Made by a program: the position numbers and the translations under genes
DNA from: Pseudomonas sp.
Lineage (GTDB): Bacteria > Pseudomonadota > Gammaproteobacteria > Pseudomonadales > Pseudomonadaceae
Direction of reading: 5' to 3'
Assembly (NCBI RefSeq): GCF_017744435.1
Contig: NZ_JAGIBG010000044.1
Span: 1 to 37,328 of the forward strand
DNA: 37,328 nt
Shown: positions 15,455 to 22,818 of the stretch, piece after piece
How the letters are laid out: every line of letters starts with the position of its first letter
How positions within the stretch are numbered: the stretch's first letter is position 1
The notes under the pieces: model-generated
Told to the model about the DNA's origin: nothing
The model's input: only the letters and a program-made list of their open reading frames with translations
Database searches by the model: none

Positions 15455-16077
15455 TGCTGCTGGCCGGGCTGCTCGCCAGTGCCGAACATGGCCTGAACCG
15501 CGTCCTGCGCATGGACAGCACGGCCTTGCCGCGGCTGGCCGCGCTGGAAGGCAAGGTCATCGAGATCGACTGCCGCCAACCGGCCCTGCAGGTGTTCATC
15601 CTGCCCGATGAAGAAGGCCTGATGCTCGCCGCCCACTGGGAGGGCGAGGTCGACTGCAGCCTGCGCGCCCCGGCCGGCAGCCTGGTGCAACTGGCCGTGG
15701 CCCGCGACAAGACCGCCGTGCTGCACAGCCCGCAAGTCGAGCTGCACGGCGACAGTGCCGTGCTGCTCGACCTGTTCGGCGTGCTGCAGGATCTGGAACT
15801 GGACTGGGAACACGAGCTGCAGCGCTGGCTCGGCCCAGTCGCCACGGCCATGCTCGCCGGCCACATTCGCCTGCGCGCACGCTGGACCCGCCAGGGCCTG
15901 GCACGCTTCAGCCAGAACCTCTCCGAGTACCTGGCCGAAGAGTCCCGTACCTTGGTCGGCAAGCGCGAAGCCGAAGCCGCCTTCAGCGAACTCGATGCCC
16001 TGAAGCTCGACACAGAACGCCTCGAGGCCCGCCTCAAGCGCCTCTCCCGACCCCTTGATACCAGCGATAACGCATGA
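15454..16077 (+). CDS. ubiJ: Ubiquinone biosynthesis accessory factor UbiJ
   Basis: UbiJ is an SCP2-domain lipid-binding protein that, with UbiK, organises the soluble ubiquinone-biosynthesis complex. The 207-residue product has an SCP2-like N-terminal half (about residues 15-115: strands with VIEIDCRQPALQVFIL and LHGDSAVLLDLFGVL) and a helical C-terminal half that is charged and coiled-coil-like (EAEAAFSELDALKLDTERLEARL type). Its position between ubiE and ubiB is diagnostic. It starts within the ubiE stop and overlaps ubiB by four bases (ATGA). Confidence 0.93.
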   Translation: MLLAGLLASAEHGLNRVLRMDSTALPRLAALEGKVIEIDCRQPALQVFILPDEEGLMLAAHWEGEVDCSLRAPAGSLVQLAVARDKTAVLHSPQVELHGDSAVLLDLFGVLQDLELDWEHELQRWLGPVATAMLAGHIRLRARWTRQGLARFSQNLSEYLAEESRTLVGKREAEAAFSELDALKLDTERLEARLKRLSRPLDTSDNA

Positions 16078-17696
16078 AGCTGCTCGCCGTCCGCCGTCTT
16101 TTTCGCATCCAGCGTGTGGTGATCCGCTACCGTCTCGATGACCTGCTGTTCGAACAACCCCTGCTGCCCTGGTGGCTGGCCAGCCTGCGCCTGCTGATGC
16201 CCTGGCGCTGGCTGCCGCGCAAGCCCTCCGAGCTCAGCCGCGGGGCGCGCCTGCGCCTGGCGCTGCAGGACTTGGGGCCGATCTTCATCAAGTTCGGCCA
16301 GTTGCTGTCCACCCGCCGCGACCTGCTGCCCACCGACATCGCCGACGAGCTGATGCTGCTGCAGGACCGCGTGCCGCCGTTCGACCCGCAAAAAGCCGTG
16401 GCAATGATCGAAGATCAGCTCGGCGCCAAGGTCGGCGAAGTGTTCAGCCGCTTCGACGTCGAGCCACTGGCCTCGGCCTCGGTCGCCCAGGTGCACGCCG
16501 CCCGCCTCAAGAGTGGCGAAGAGGTGGTGGTCAAGGTGGTTCGCCCTGGCCTGAAACCGGTCATCGCCCAGGACCTGGCCTGGCTGTTCCTGATCGCCAA
16601 GGCCGCCGAACGCGCCTCGGCCGACGCACGCCGCCTGCACCCGGTGGAAATCGTCGGCGACTACGAAAAGACCATCTACGACGAACTCGACCTGCTGCGC
16701 GAGGCGGCCAACGCCAGCCAGCTGCGGCGCAACTTCGAAGGCTCCGAGCTGATGTACGTGCCCCAGGTGTACTGGGACCTGTGCCGGCCGAAAGTGCTGG
16801 TGATGGAGCGTATCTACGGCGTGCCGGTCACCGACATGGCCACCCTGGCCGACCAGCGCACCGACATGAAGATGCTGGCCGAGCGTGGCGTCGAGGTGTT
16901 CTTCACCCAGGTGTTCCGCGACAGCTTCTTCCACGCCGACATGCACCCGGGCAACATCTTCGTCAGCACGGTCAAACCGTGGAGCCCGCAATACATCGCC
17001 ATCGACTGCGGCATCGTCGGCAGCCTTACCGCCGAGGACCAGGACTACCTGGCGCGCAACCTGATCGCCTTCTTCAAGCGCGACTACCGCCGCGTTGCCC
17101 AGCTGCACATCGACTCGGGCTGGGTACCGGCGCATACCAAGGTCAATGAATTCGAAGCGGCGATCCGCACCGTGTGCGAGCCGATCTTCGAAAAACCGTT
17201 AAAGGACATTTCCTTCGGCCAGGTGCTGATGCGCCTGTTCCAGACCGCACGGCGCTTCAACATGGAGGTCCAGCCGCAACTGGTGCTGCTGCAGAAGACC
17301 CTGCTCAACATCGAAGGCCTGGGCCGCCAGCTGTACCCCGACCTGGACCTGTGGAGCACCGCCAAGCCGTTCCTGGAACGCTGGATGCGCGACCGCATGA
17401 GCCCCAAGGCGGTGTTCGGCAACATTCATGGCCAGGTCGAGCAGCTACCGCACCTGGCCGGCATGGCCCGCGACCTGCTCGAGCGCCTGTCGCAGCCGCA
17501 CCTGGAAGACCCGCAACTGCCGGAGCGCCGCCGCCAGGGCGACCGCTGGGCGCTGCGCCTGCTCGGTGCAGGCTTGCTCGGTGGCGGCGCGGTACTGGCC
17601 GCCGGTGCCGCCGAGGCCGCCAGCCTTGCCGCCCCGGCCGCTTGGCCGGCCTGGCTGATGCTGGCCGCCGGCCTTTACCTGATCGTGCGCCAATAG
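16074..17696 (+). CDS. ubiB: Ubiquinone biosynthesis regulatory ATPase/kinase-like protein UbiB
   Basis: UbiB is an atypical protein-kinase-like (ABC1/ADCK/COQ8 family) membrane ATPase needed for ubiquinone synthesis. The 540-residue product has the KxGQ motif in FIKFGQLLSTR (about residues 68-78), the alanine-rich loop ASASVAQVHAA (about 132-142), the catalytic-loop region DMHPGNIFV (about 287-295), and the IDCGIVG metal-binding segment (about 309-315). Two hydrophobic segments close the C terminus (about 500-540), consistent with membrane anchoring. The start ATG overlaps the ubiJ stop. A hairpin (GCCAGC/GCTGGC) follows its stop but without a T-run. Confidence 0.96.
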   Translation: MKLLAVRRLFRIQRVVIRYRLDDLLFEQPLLPWWLASLRLLMPWRWLPRKPSELSRGARLRLALQDLGPIFIKFGQLLSTRRDLLPTDIADELMLLQDRVPPFDPQKAVAMIEDQLGAKVGEVFSRFDVEPLASASVAQVHAARLKSGEEVVVKVVRPGLKPVIAQDLAWLFLIAKAAERASADARRLHPVEIVGDYEKTIYDELDLLREAANASQLRRNFEGSELMYVPQVYWDLCRPKVLVMERIYGVPVTDMATLADQRTDMKMLAERGVEVFFTQVFRDSFFHADMHPGNIFVSTVKPWSPQYIAIDCGIVGSLTAEDQDYLARNLIAFFKRDYRRVAQLHIDSGWVPAHTKVNEFEAAIRTVCEPIFEKPLKDISFGQVLMRLFQTARRFNMEVQPQLVLLQKTLLNIEGLGRQLYPDLDLWSTAKPFLERWMRDRMSPKAVFGNIHGQVEQLPHLAGMARDLLERLSQPHLEDPQLPERRRQGDRWALRLLGAGLLGGGAVLAAGAAEAASLAAPAAWPAWLMLAAGLYLIVRQ

Positions 17697-17768
17697 CCAG
17701 CCGCGCTGCTGGCTGGCACACTAGCGCAAAGGGCCCGGCACAGGAGCGGGCCCGCCTTGGAGTCGACG

Positions 17769-18161
17769 ATGAAAGACTGGCTGGACGAGATCAAGTGGAA
17801 CAGCGATGGCCTGGTACCGGCAATCGCCCAGGACCACAAGACCGGACGCGTGCTGATGATGGCCTGGATGAACCGCGAATCGCTGGCGCTGACCGCTGCC
17901 GAGCAACGCGCCATCTACTGGTCGCGTTCCCGTGGCAAGCTGTGGCGCAAGGGTGAAGAGTCCGGCCATGTGCAAAAGCTGCATGAAATGCGCCTGGACT
18001 GCGATGCCGACGTGATCATCCTGATGGTCGAGCAACTGGGCCATATCGCCTGCCACACCGGCCGCGAAAGCTGCTTCTATCGCGTCTTTGAAGACGGCCA
18101 GTGGAAAACCGTCGACCCGGTCCTGAAAGACCCGGATGCCATCTACAGCGCAGGACACTGA
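17769..18161 (+). CDS. hisI: Phosphoribosyl-AMP cyclohydrolase HisI
   Basis: HisI opens the adenine ring of phosphoribosyl-AMP, the third step of histidine synthesis, in the cytoplasm. The 130-residue product shows the family blocks VLMMAWMNRESLALT, IYWSRSRGKLWRKGEESGH, and the metal-binding LDCDADVIILMVEQLG...CHTGRESCFY with conserved Asp and Cys residues. The start is ATG 17769, with GGAG about nine bases before it; upstream codons from 17757 are not conserved. hisE follows after one base. The separate hisI and hisE here differ from the fused HisIE of enteric bacteria. Confidence 0.96.
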   Translation: MKDWLDEIKWNSDGLVPAIAQDHKTGRVLMMAWMNRESLALTAAEQRAIYWSRSRGKLWRKGEESGHVQKLHEMRLDCDADVIILMVEQLGHIACHTGRESCFYRVFEDGQWKTVDPVLKDPDAIYSAGH

Positions 18162-18162
18162 C

Positions 18163-18498
18163 ATGAGCGACACCCTCAACCGCCTGGCCGAAGTGCTCGA
18201 AGAGCGCAAACAAGCGGCTCCCGACAGCTCCTACGTGGCCAGCCTGTACCACAAGGGCCTGAACAAGATCCTCGAAAAGCTCGGCGAAGAGTCCGTCGAG
18301 ACCATCATCGCGGCCAAAGACGCCGCCGTGAGCAAGGATTACAGTGATGTCATCTATGAAACCGCAGACTTGTGGTTCCATAGCCTGGTCATGCTCAGCG
18401 CGCTGGGCCAGCATCCACAAGCCGTGCTTGATGAACTGGAGCGCCGTTTCGGGCTTTCCGGGCACGATGAAAAGGCCGCGCGTCAGCCATCGGCCTGA
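18163..18498 (+). CDS. hisE: Phosphoribosyl-ATP pyrophosphatase HisE
   Basis: HisE hydrolyses phosphoribosyl-ATP to phosphoribosyl-AMP, the second step of histidine synthesis. The 111-residue all-helical product belongs to the MazG-like fold, with the metal-binding helix KILEKLGEESVETIIAAKD (about residues 38-56) and a second acidic DVIYETADLWFHSLVML helix. The start is ATG 18163, one base after the hisI stop, so the two steps are co-translated. tatA follows after 24 bases. Confidence 0.96.
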   Translation: MSDTLNRLAEVLEERKQAAPDSSYVASLYHKGLNKILEKLGEESVETIIAAKDAAVSKDYSDVIYETADLWFHSLVMLSALGQHPQAVLDELERRFGLSGHDEKAARQPSA

Positions 18499-18522
18499 GC
18501 AAAACGCATTTAGGAGAGCACC

Positions 18523-18795
18523 ATGGGTATTTTTGACTGGAAACACTGGATCGTCCTGCTGGTCGTCGTGGTCCTGGTGTTCGGCACCAAGAAGCTGAAG
18601 AACTTCGGCAGCGACCTGGGCGAATCGATCAAGGGCTTCCGCAAGGCCATGAGCGAAGAAGAGAACAAGCCGGCCGAGCAGACCCCACCGCCCGCCCAGC
18701 CTGTGCCGCCGGTGCAGAACACTGCCCAGCCGCAGCAAGGCCACACCATCGAGGGCCAGGCCCAGCCGGTCCAAGAGCCGCAGCGGAAAGACTGA
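18523..18795 (+). CDS. tatA: Twin-arginine translocase subunit TatA
   Basis: TatA forms the oligomeric pore of the Tat system, which exports folded proteins. The 90-residue product has one N-terminal membrane helix (about residues 6-20), the hinge FGTKKLKNFGSDLG (about 20-33), an amphipathic helix, and a flexible Pro/Gln-rich tail. A strong AGGAG ribosome site lies ahead of ATG 18523. The gene starts the tatABC group; tatB follows after three bases. Confidence 0.96.
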   Translation: MGIFDWKHWIVLLVVVVLVFGTKKLKNFGSDLGESIKGFRKAMSEEENKPAEQTPPPAQPVPPVQNTAQPQQGHTIEGQAQPVQEPQRKD

Positions 18796-18798
18796 CCC

Positions 18799-19176
18799 AT
18801 GTTCGGCATCAGCTTCAGCGAGCTGTTGCTCGTCGGCCTGGTCGCCCTGCTGGTGCTCGGCCCCGAGCGCCTGCCTGGCGCCGCGCGTACTGCGGGGCTG
18901 TGGATCGGGCGGCTGAAACGCAGCTTCAATGCGATCAAGATGGAGGTCGAGCGCGAAATCGGCGCCGACGACATCCGCCGCCAGCTGCATAACGAGCACA
19001 TCCTGCAGATGGAAGAGGAAGCCAAGCGCATCCTCAACCCACTGACGCCACCCGCGCAGCCGCCGGTGACCACGGCCAGCGTGCAGCCACCTGCCGGCCT
19101 CGAAGCCAGGCCGGCCGAGCCACCCGCCGCCCCGGCCGCACCTTCTGAACCGCCTCAACCGCCGCGAGCCCCATGA
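18799..19176 (+). CDS. tatB: Twin-arginine translocase subunit TatB
   Basis: TatB works with TatC as receptor for twin-arginine signal peptides. The 125-residue product has an N-terminal membrane helix, FSELLLVGLVALLVLGPERLP (within residues 6-26, with the LGPERLP hinge typical of TatB), an amphipathic helix and a Pro/Ala-rich C-terminal tail. It overlaps tatC by four bases (ATGA). Confidence 0.95.
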   Translation: MFGISFSELLLVGLVALLVLGPERLPGAARTAGLWIGRLKRSFNAIKMEVEREIGADDIRRQLHNEHILQMEEEAKRILNPLTPPAQPPVTTASVQPPAGLEARPAEPPAAPAAPSEPPQPPRAP

Positions 19177-19964
19177 GCGAAAATCCGGACCACGACCAGC
19201 CAATGCCGCTGGTTTCGCATCTGACCGAACTGCGCACCCGCCTGCTGCGCTGCGTGGCGGTCATCTTCCTGATCTTTGCCGGGCTGTTCTCCTTCGCCCA
19301 GCAGATCTACACCCTGGTCTCGGCGCCACTGCGCGAACACTTGCCGGCCAATGCGACGATGATCGCCACCGACGTGGCCTCGCCGTTCCTCACGCCCTTC
19401 AAGCTGACCATGATCGTCTCGCTGTTCCTGGCGATCCCGTTCATCCTCCAGCAGATCTGGGGCTTCATCGCGCCAGGGCTGTACCGCCATGAAAAGCGCA
19501 TCGCCATTCCGCTGCTGGTGTCGAGCATCCTGCTGTTCTACGCCGGCATGGCTTTCGCCTACTTCCTGGTGTTCCCCCTGATGTTCAGCTTCTTCGCCAA
19601 AGCCACTCCGGAAGGCGTGGCGATGATGACCGACATCGCCGCCTACCTCGATTTCGTCATGACGCTGTTCTTCGCCTTCGGCGTTGCCTTCGAGATCCCG
19701 GTGGCCGTGGTACTGCTGGTGTGGATCGGCGTGGTCGACGTGAAGTACCTGAAGAAGGTCCGCCCGTACGTGATCATCGGCTGCTTCGTGGTCGGCATGA
19801 TCCTCACCCCGCCAGACATCTTCTCGCAAACGCTGCTCGCCGTGCCCATGTGGCTGCTGTTCGAGATCGGCGTGCTGTGCGGCAGCCTGATCCGCAAGCG
19901 TAGCCATGCTGACGACGAAGCCACCAACGACCCTAACGACCAGCCGCCAGCGACCCAACCGTGA
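19173..19964 (+). CDS. tatC: Twin-arginine translocase subunit TatC
   Basis: TatC is the multi-spanning membrane core of the Tat translocase and binds signal peptides. The 263-residue product has the expected six membrane helices, the N-terminal HLTELRTRLLRC motif (about residues 12-23), and the FxxPGLYxHEKR loop (about 100-112). The final 20 residues are polar. It overlaps tatB by four bases at the start and rsmE by four at the end. Confidence 0.97.
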   Translation: MSENPDHDQPMPLVSHLTELRTRLLRCVAVIFLIFAGLFSFAQQIYTLVSAPLREHLPANATMIATDVASPFLTPFKLTMIVSLFLAIPFILQQIWGFIAPGLYRHEKRIAIPLLVSSILLFYAGMAFAYFLVFPLMFSFFAKATPEGVAMMTDIAAYLDFVMTLFFAFGVAFEIPVAVVLLVWIGVVDVKYLKKVRPYVIIGCFVVGMILTPPDIFSQTLLAVPMWLLFEIGVLCGSLIRKRSHADDEATNDPNDQPPATQP

Positions 19965-20668
19965 ACCTGTTACTCCTTGAAGAGGCCGACTTCGTCTCGG
20001 CCGACCGCGTCGTTCTCGCTGATCGGCGCTTCACTCACATGCAAGACATCCACCGCGTCGCCGTGGGCGACACCCTGCGCGTGGGCCGCATCAACGGCCT
20101 GATGGGCAAGGCCACGGTGCTGCGCCTGGAACAGCACGAAGCCGAGCTGGAGGTCGCATTCGACCAGCAGCCACCGGCCAAGCTGCCGCTGACCCTGGTG
20201 CTGGCCGTGCCGCGCCCGAAAATGCTGCGCCGGTTGTTCCAGACCGTGGCGACCCTGGGCGTGCCGCGGCTGATTCTGGTCAACAGCTACAAGGTCGAGA
20301 AAAGCTTCTGGCAAACGCCTTTCCTCAACCCTGAGACCATTCGCGAGAACCTGATTCTCGGCCTTGAGCAGGCCCGTGACACGGTGCTGCCCGAGGTGAT
20401 CATCGAAAAACGCTTCAAACCGTTCGTCGAAGACCGCCTGCCTGCCATCGCCGATGGCACCCTCGGCCTGGTCGGCCACCCCGGCCCCTACCCGGCCTGC
20501 CCACGTGCGGTTGAAGGCCCGGTAACCCTGGCCATCGGCCCCGAAGGCGGCTGGATCCCTTACGAAGTCGACCTGTTCGGCAAGGCTGGCCTGGCACCTG
20601 TTCAGCTGGGTGATCGCATCCTGCGCGTGGAAACCGCCGTAACTGCCCTGCTCTCAAGGATTTTCTGA
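19961..20668 (+). CDS. rsmE: 16S rRNA m3U1498 methyltransferase RsmE
   Basis: RsmE methylates uridine 1498 (E. coli numbering) of 16S rRNA with SAM. The 235-residue product has an N-terminal PUA-like beta domain and a C-terminal SPOUT domain with the knot signature LAIGPEGGW and LGDRILRVETAVTALL. The start is GTG 19961, overlapping the tatC TGA by four bases. It ends the hisI-hisE-tatABC-rsmE run, and a sigma-28 promoter for the next gene lies only 22 bases after its stop. Confidence 0.95.
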   Translation: MNLLLLEEADFVSADRVVLADRRFTHMQDIHRVAVGDTLRVGRINGLMGKATVLRLEQHEAELEVAFDQQPPAKLPLTLVLAVPRPKMLRRLFQTVATLGVPRLILVNSYKVEKSFWQTPFLNPETIRENLILGLEQARDTVLPEVIIEKRFKPFVEDRLPAIADGTLGLVGHPGPYPACPRAVEGPVTLAIGPEGGWIPYEVDLFGKAGLAPVQLGDRILRVETAVTALLSRIF

Positions 20669-20690
20669 CAGGCGGGTCAACTTTCCACTA

Positions 20691-20717
20691 TCAAGTTTCC
20701 CCGACGCAAGCCGATGG
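20691..20717 (+). promoter_or_regulatory. Sigma-28 (FliA)-type promoter of the first chemoreceptor gene
   Basis: TCAAGTTT (20691-20698), an 11-base spacer and GCCGATGG (20710-20717) match the flagellar sigma-28 consensus TAAAGTTT-N11-GCCGATAA in sequence and spacing. It lies about 50 bases before the ATG at 20769, so this chemoreceptor is probably expressed with late flagellar genes. Confidence 0.8.
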
Positions 20718-20768
20718 TGTTGGCAACACAACAACAATCTGTGCTGCCACGTTGCCGGGGAGTCGAAC

Positions 20769-22685
20769 ATGTACCAATGGTTTTCCCAATCGCTCGGAAA
20801 TGTAAGCGTCAATCGCAAGTTGGGGCTGGGCTTTGGCCTGGTGCTGTTGCTGACTCTGGCCATCACTTTCACCGGTTGGCAGGGCCTGAACAGCGTCACC
20901 GAGCGCGGTGACAAGCTGGGCAACATTTCGGTGATCCACCAGTACACCCAGGAGCTGCGCATTGCTCGCCAGCACTACCAGCGCGACCGCAACGACGCGG
21001 CCATCGGCGAGCTGGAAAAGGCCCTGGGCAATCTCGAGCGCCAGATCGGCCTCATGCTCGGGCAGATCGAACAGCCCACCGACCTCCAGCGCCTGCAACA
21101 GCAGCAGGCCGCAGTCAGCCAGTACCAACAGGCCTTCAACGAGCTCAAGCAAGCCGGCCAACGCCGCGATGCCGCTCGTGGTGTGCTGGGTGACAGCGCC
21201 GATAAGGCCTCCGAGCTGATCAGCCGTGTGCAGCAGCGCCTGCTGCAGGGTGGCGACATCAGCCAATACCAGCATGCCGTGGACGTCAGCGCGCTGGTGC
21301 AGCAGGCACGCTTCCAGGTACGTGGCTACACCTACAGCGGCAACGCGGACTACCAGCAGACCGCGCTGAAGGCCATCGACCAGGCGCTGGCCGAGCTCAA
21401 GGCACTGCCCGCCAGGCTGCCGGCCGAATATGCCGCCAGTCTCGACGACTCGGCCACCGCGCTGGCCGCTTACCGCGATGCGGTAACTCAGTTCGGCAAT
21501 GCCCAAAGCACCAGCGAGCAGGCCCTGCAGCGCATGGCTGACCAGGGCACTGTGCTATTGCAGACCAGTGAGGCGATGACCCTTTCGCAGACCGCCGTGC
21601 GCGATGCCGGCACTGCTCAGGCCAAAGTCATGCTCGGCAGTGCCACGGCCCTGGCCCTGGTGCTGGGGCTCCTTGCGGCCTGGGCCATCACCCGGCAGAT
21701 CATCATCCCGCTGCGCCAGACCCTCGCCGCCGCCGAACGTGTGGCTAGTGGTGACCTGCGCCAGGACCTGCACTCGACCCGCCGCGACGAACTTGGCCAG
21801 CTGCAAGCCAGCATGCAGCGCATGACCCAGGGCTTGCGCGAGCTGATCGGTGGCATCGGCGATGGCGTGACGCAGATCGCCAGCGCCGCCGAAGAACTTT
21901 CGGCAGTCACCGAGCAGACCAGCTCCGGGGTCAACAACCAAAAGGTCGAGACCGATCAGGTGGCGACCGCAATGAACGAAATGGCCGCCACCGTGCATGA
22001 GGTGGCGCGCAATGCCGAACAGGCCTCGGAAGCCGCGGCCATGGCCGACCAGCAGGCGCGCGAGGGCGATCGGGTGGTCAGCGAGGCGGTCGCGCAGATC
22101 GAGCGCCTGGCCAGTGAAGTGGTCAACTCCAGCGAAGCGATGAACCAGCTCAAGGCCGAAAGCGACAAGATCGGCAGCGTGCTCGACGTGATCAAGTCGG
22201 TGGCCCAACAGACCAACCTGCTGGCGCTCAATGCCGCCATCGAAGCGGCGCGTGCGGGTGAGGCCGGGCGTGGCTTTGCCGTGGTTGCTGACGAGGTGCG
22301 CAGCCTGGCCCAGCGCACCCAGCAATCCACCGAAGAAATCGAAGAGCTGATTGCCGGCCTGCAAAGCGGCACCCAGCGCGTGGCCAGCGTGATGGACGCC
22401 AGCCGTCAGCTGACCGACAGCAGCGTCGAACTGACTCGCCGTGCTGGCAGTTCGCTGGAAACCATCACCCACACGGTGTCGTCGATCCAGGCCATGAACC
22501 AGCAGATCGCCACGGCGGCCGAACAGCAGAGTGCTACCGCCGAGGAGATCAACCGCAGCGTGATGAATGTGCGCGATATCTCCGACCAGACGTCGGCGGC
22601 AAGTGAGGAGACCGCCAGCTCCAGCGTCGAACTGGCCCGCCTGGGCACCCACCTGCAGGGGTTGGTCGGACGGTTCAGGCTCTGA
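20769..22685 (+). CDS. mcpQ: Methyl-accepting chemotaxis protein (McpQ/McpS-like)
   Basis: This is an inner-membrane chemoreceptor. The 638-residue product has a first membrane helix (about residues 14-34), a periplasmic sensor of about 250 helical residues, a second membrane helix (about 286-308), a HAMP domain (about 306-360), and a cytoplasmic signalling domain whose tip carries EAARAGEAGRGFAVVADEVR (about 487-506). The sensor size fits the helical bimodular (HBM) type. In KT2440 the receptor in this position, PP_5020, is McpQ, which senses citrate; ligand specificity here is inferred from position and shape only. It has no C-terminal methylesterase-docking pentapeptide. A sigma-28-like promoter and a GGGGAG ribosome site precede it. 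Confidence 0.85.
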   Translation: MYQWFSQSLGNVSVNRKLGLGFGLVLLLTLAITFTGWQGLNSVTERGDKLGNISVIHQYTQELRIARQHYQRDRNDAAIGELEKALGNLERQIGLMLGQIEQPTDLQRLQQQQAAVSQYQQAFNELKQAGQRRDAARGVLGDSADKASELISRVQQRLLQGGDISQYQHAVDVSALVQQARFQVRGYTYSGNADYQQTALKAIDQALAELKALPARLPAEYAASLDDSATALAAYRDAVTQFGNAQSTSEQALQRMADQGTVLLQTSEAMTLSQTAVRDAGTAQAKVMLGSATALALVLGLLAAWAITRQIIIPLRQTLAAAERVASGDLRQDLHSTRRDELGQLQASMQRMTQGLRELIGGIGDGVTQIASAAEELSAVTEQTSSGVNNQKVETDQVATAMNEMAATVHEVARNAEQASEAAAMADQQAREGDRVVSEAVAQIERLASEVVNSSEAMNQLKAESDKIGSVLDVIKSVAQQTNLLALNAAIEAARAGEAGRGFAVVADEVRSLAQRTQQSTEEIEELIAGLQSGTQRVASVMDASRQLTDSSVELTRRAGSSLETITHTVSSIQAMNQQIATAAEQQSATAEEINRSVMNVRDISDQTSAASEETASSSVELARLGTHLQGLVGRFRL

Positions 22686-22727
22686 TGCTTCACTACATGC
22701 GCTGAATTTTCCTACAGAACTTTCAGG

Positions 22728-22755
22728 TCAAGTCCTACAAGCCCTCCGCCGATTG
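22728..22755 (+). promoter_or_regulatory. Sigma-28 (FliA)-like promoter of the second chemoreceptor gene
   Basis: TCAAGTCC (22728-22735) and GCCGATTG (22748-22755) resemble the sigma-28 elements, with a spacer of 12 instead of 11. It lies in the 133-base gap between the chemoreceptor genes, about 65 bases before the ATG at 22819, showing that the second gene need not depend on the first promoter. Confidence 0.65.
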
Positions 22756-22818
22756 GCAGGGATGGGATGCCGGCACTACGCCAGCACCCCATCCCCCTCA
22801 ACTGGACGGAGACCTGCC

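Noticed and set aside
15444..17135. 563-codon minus-strand frame across ubiJ and ubiB
   Set aside because: Antisense shadow; both genes underneath are unmistakable.
17697..17754. Hairpins between ubiB and hisI as a terminator
   Set aside because: GCCAGC/GCTGGC and GGGCCC stems are present but neither is followed by a T-run; left unassigned.
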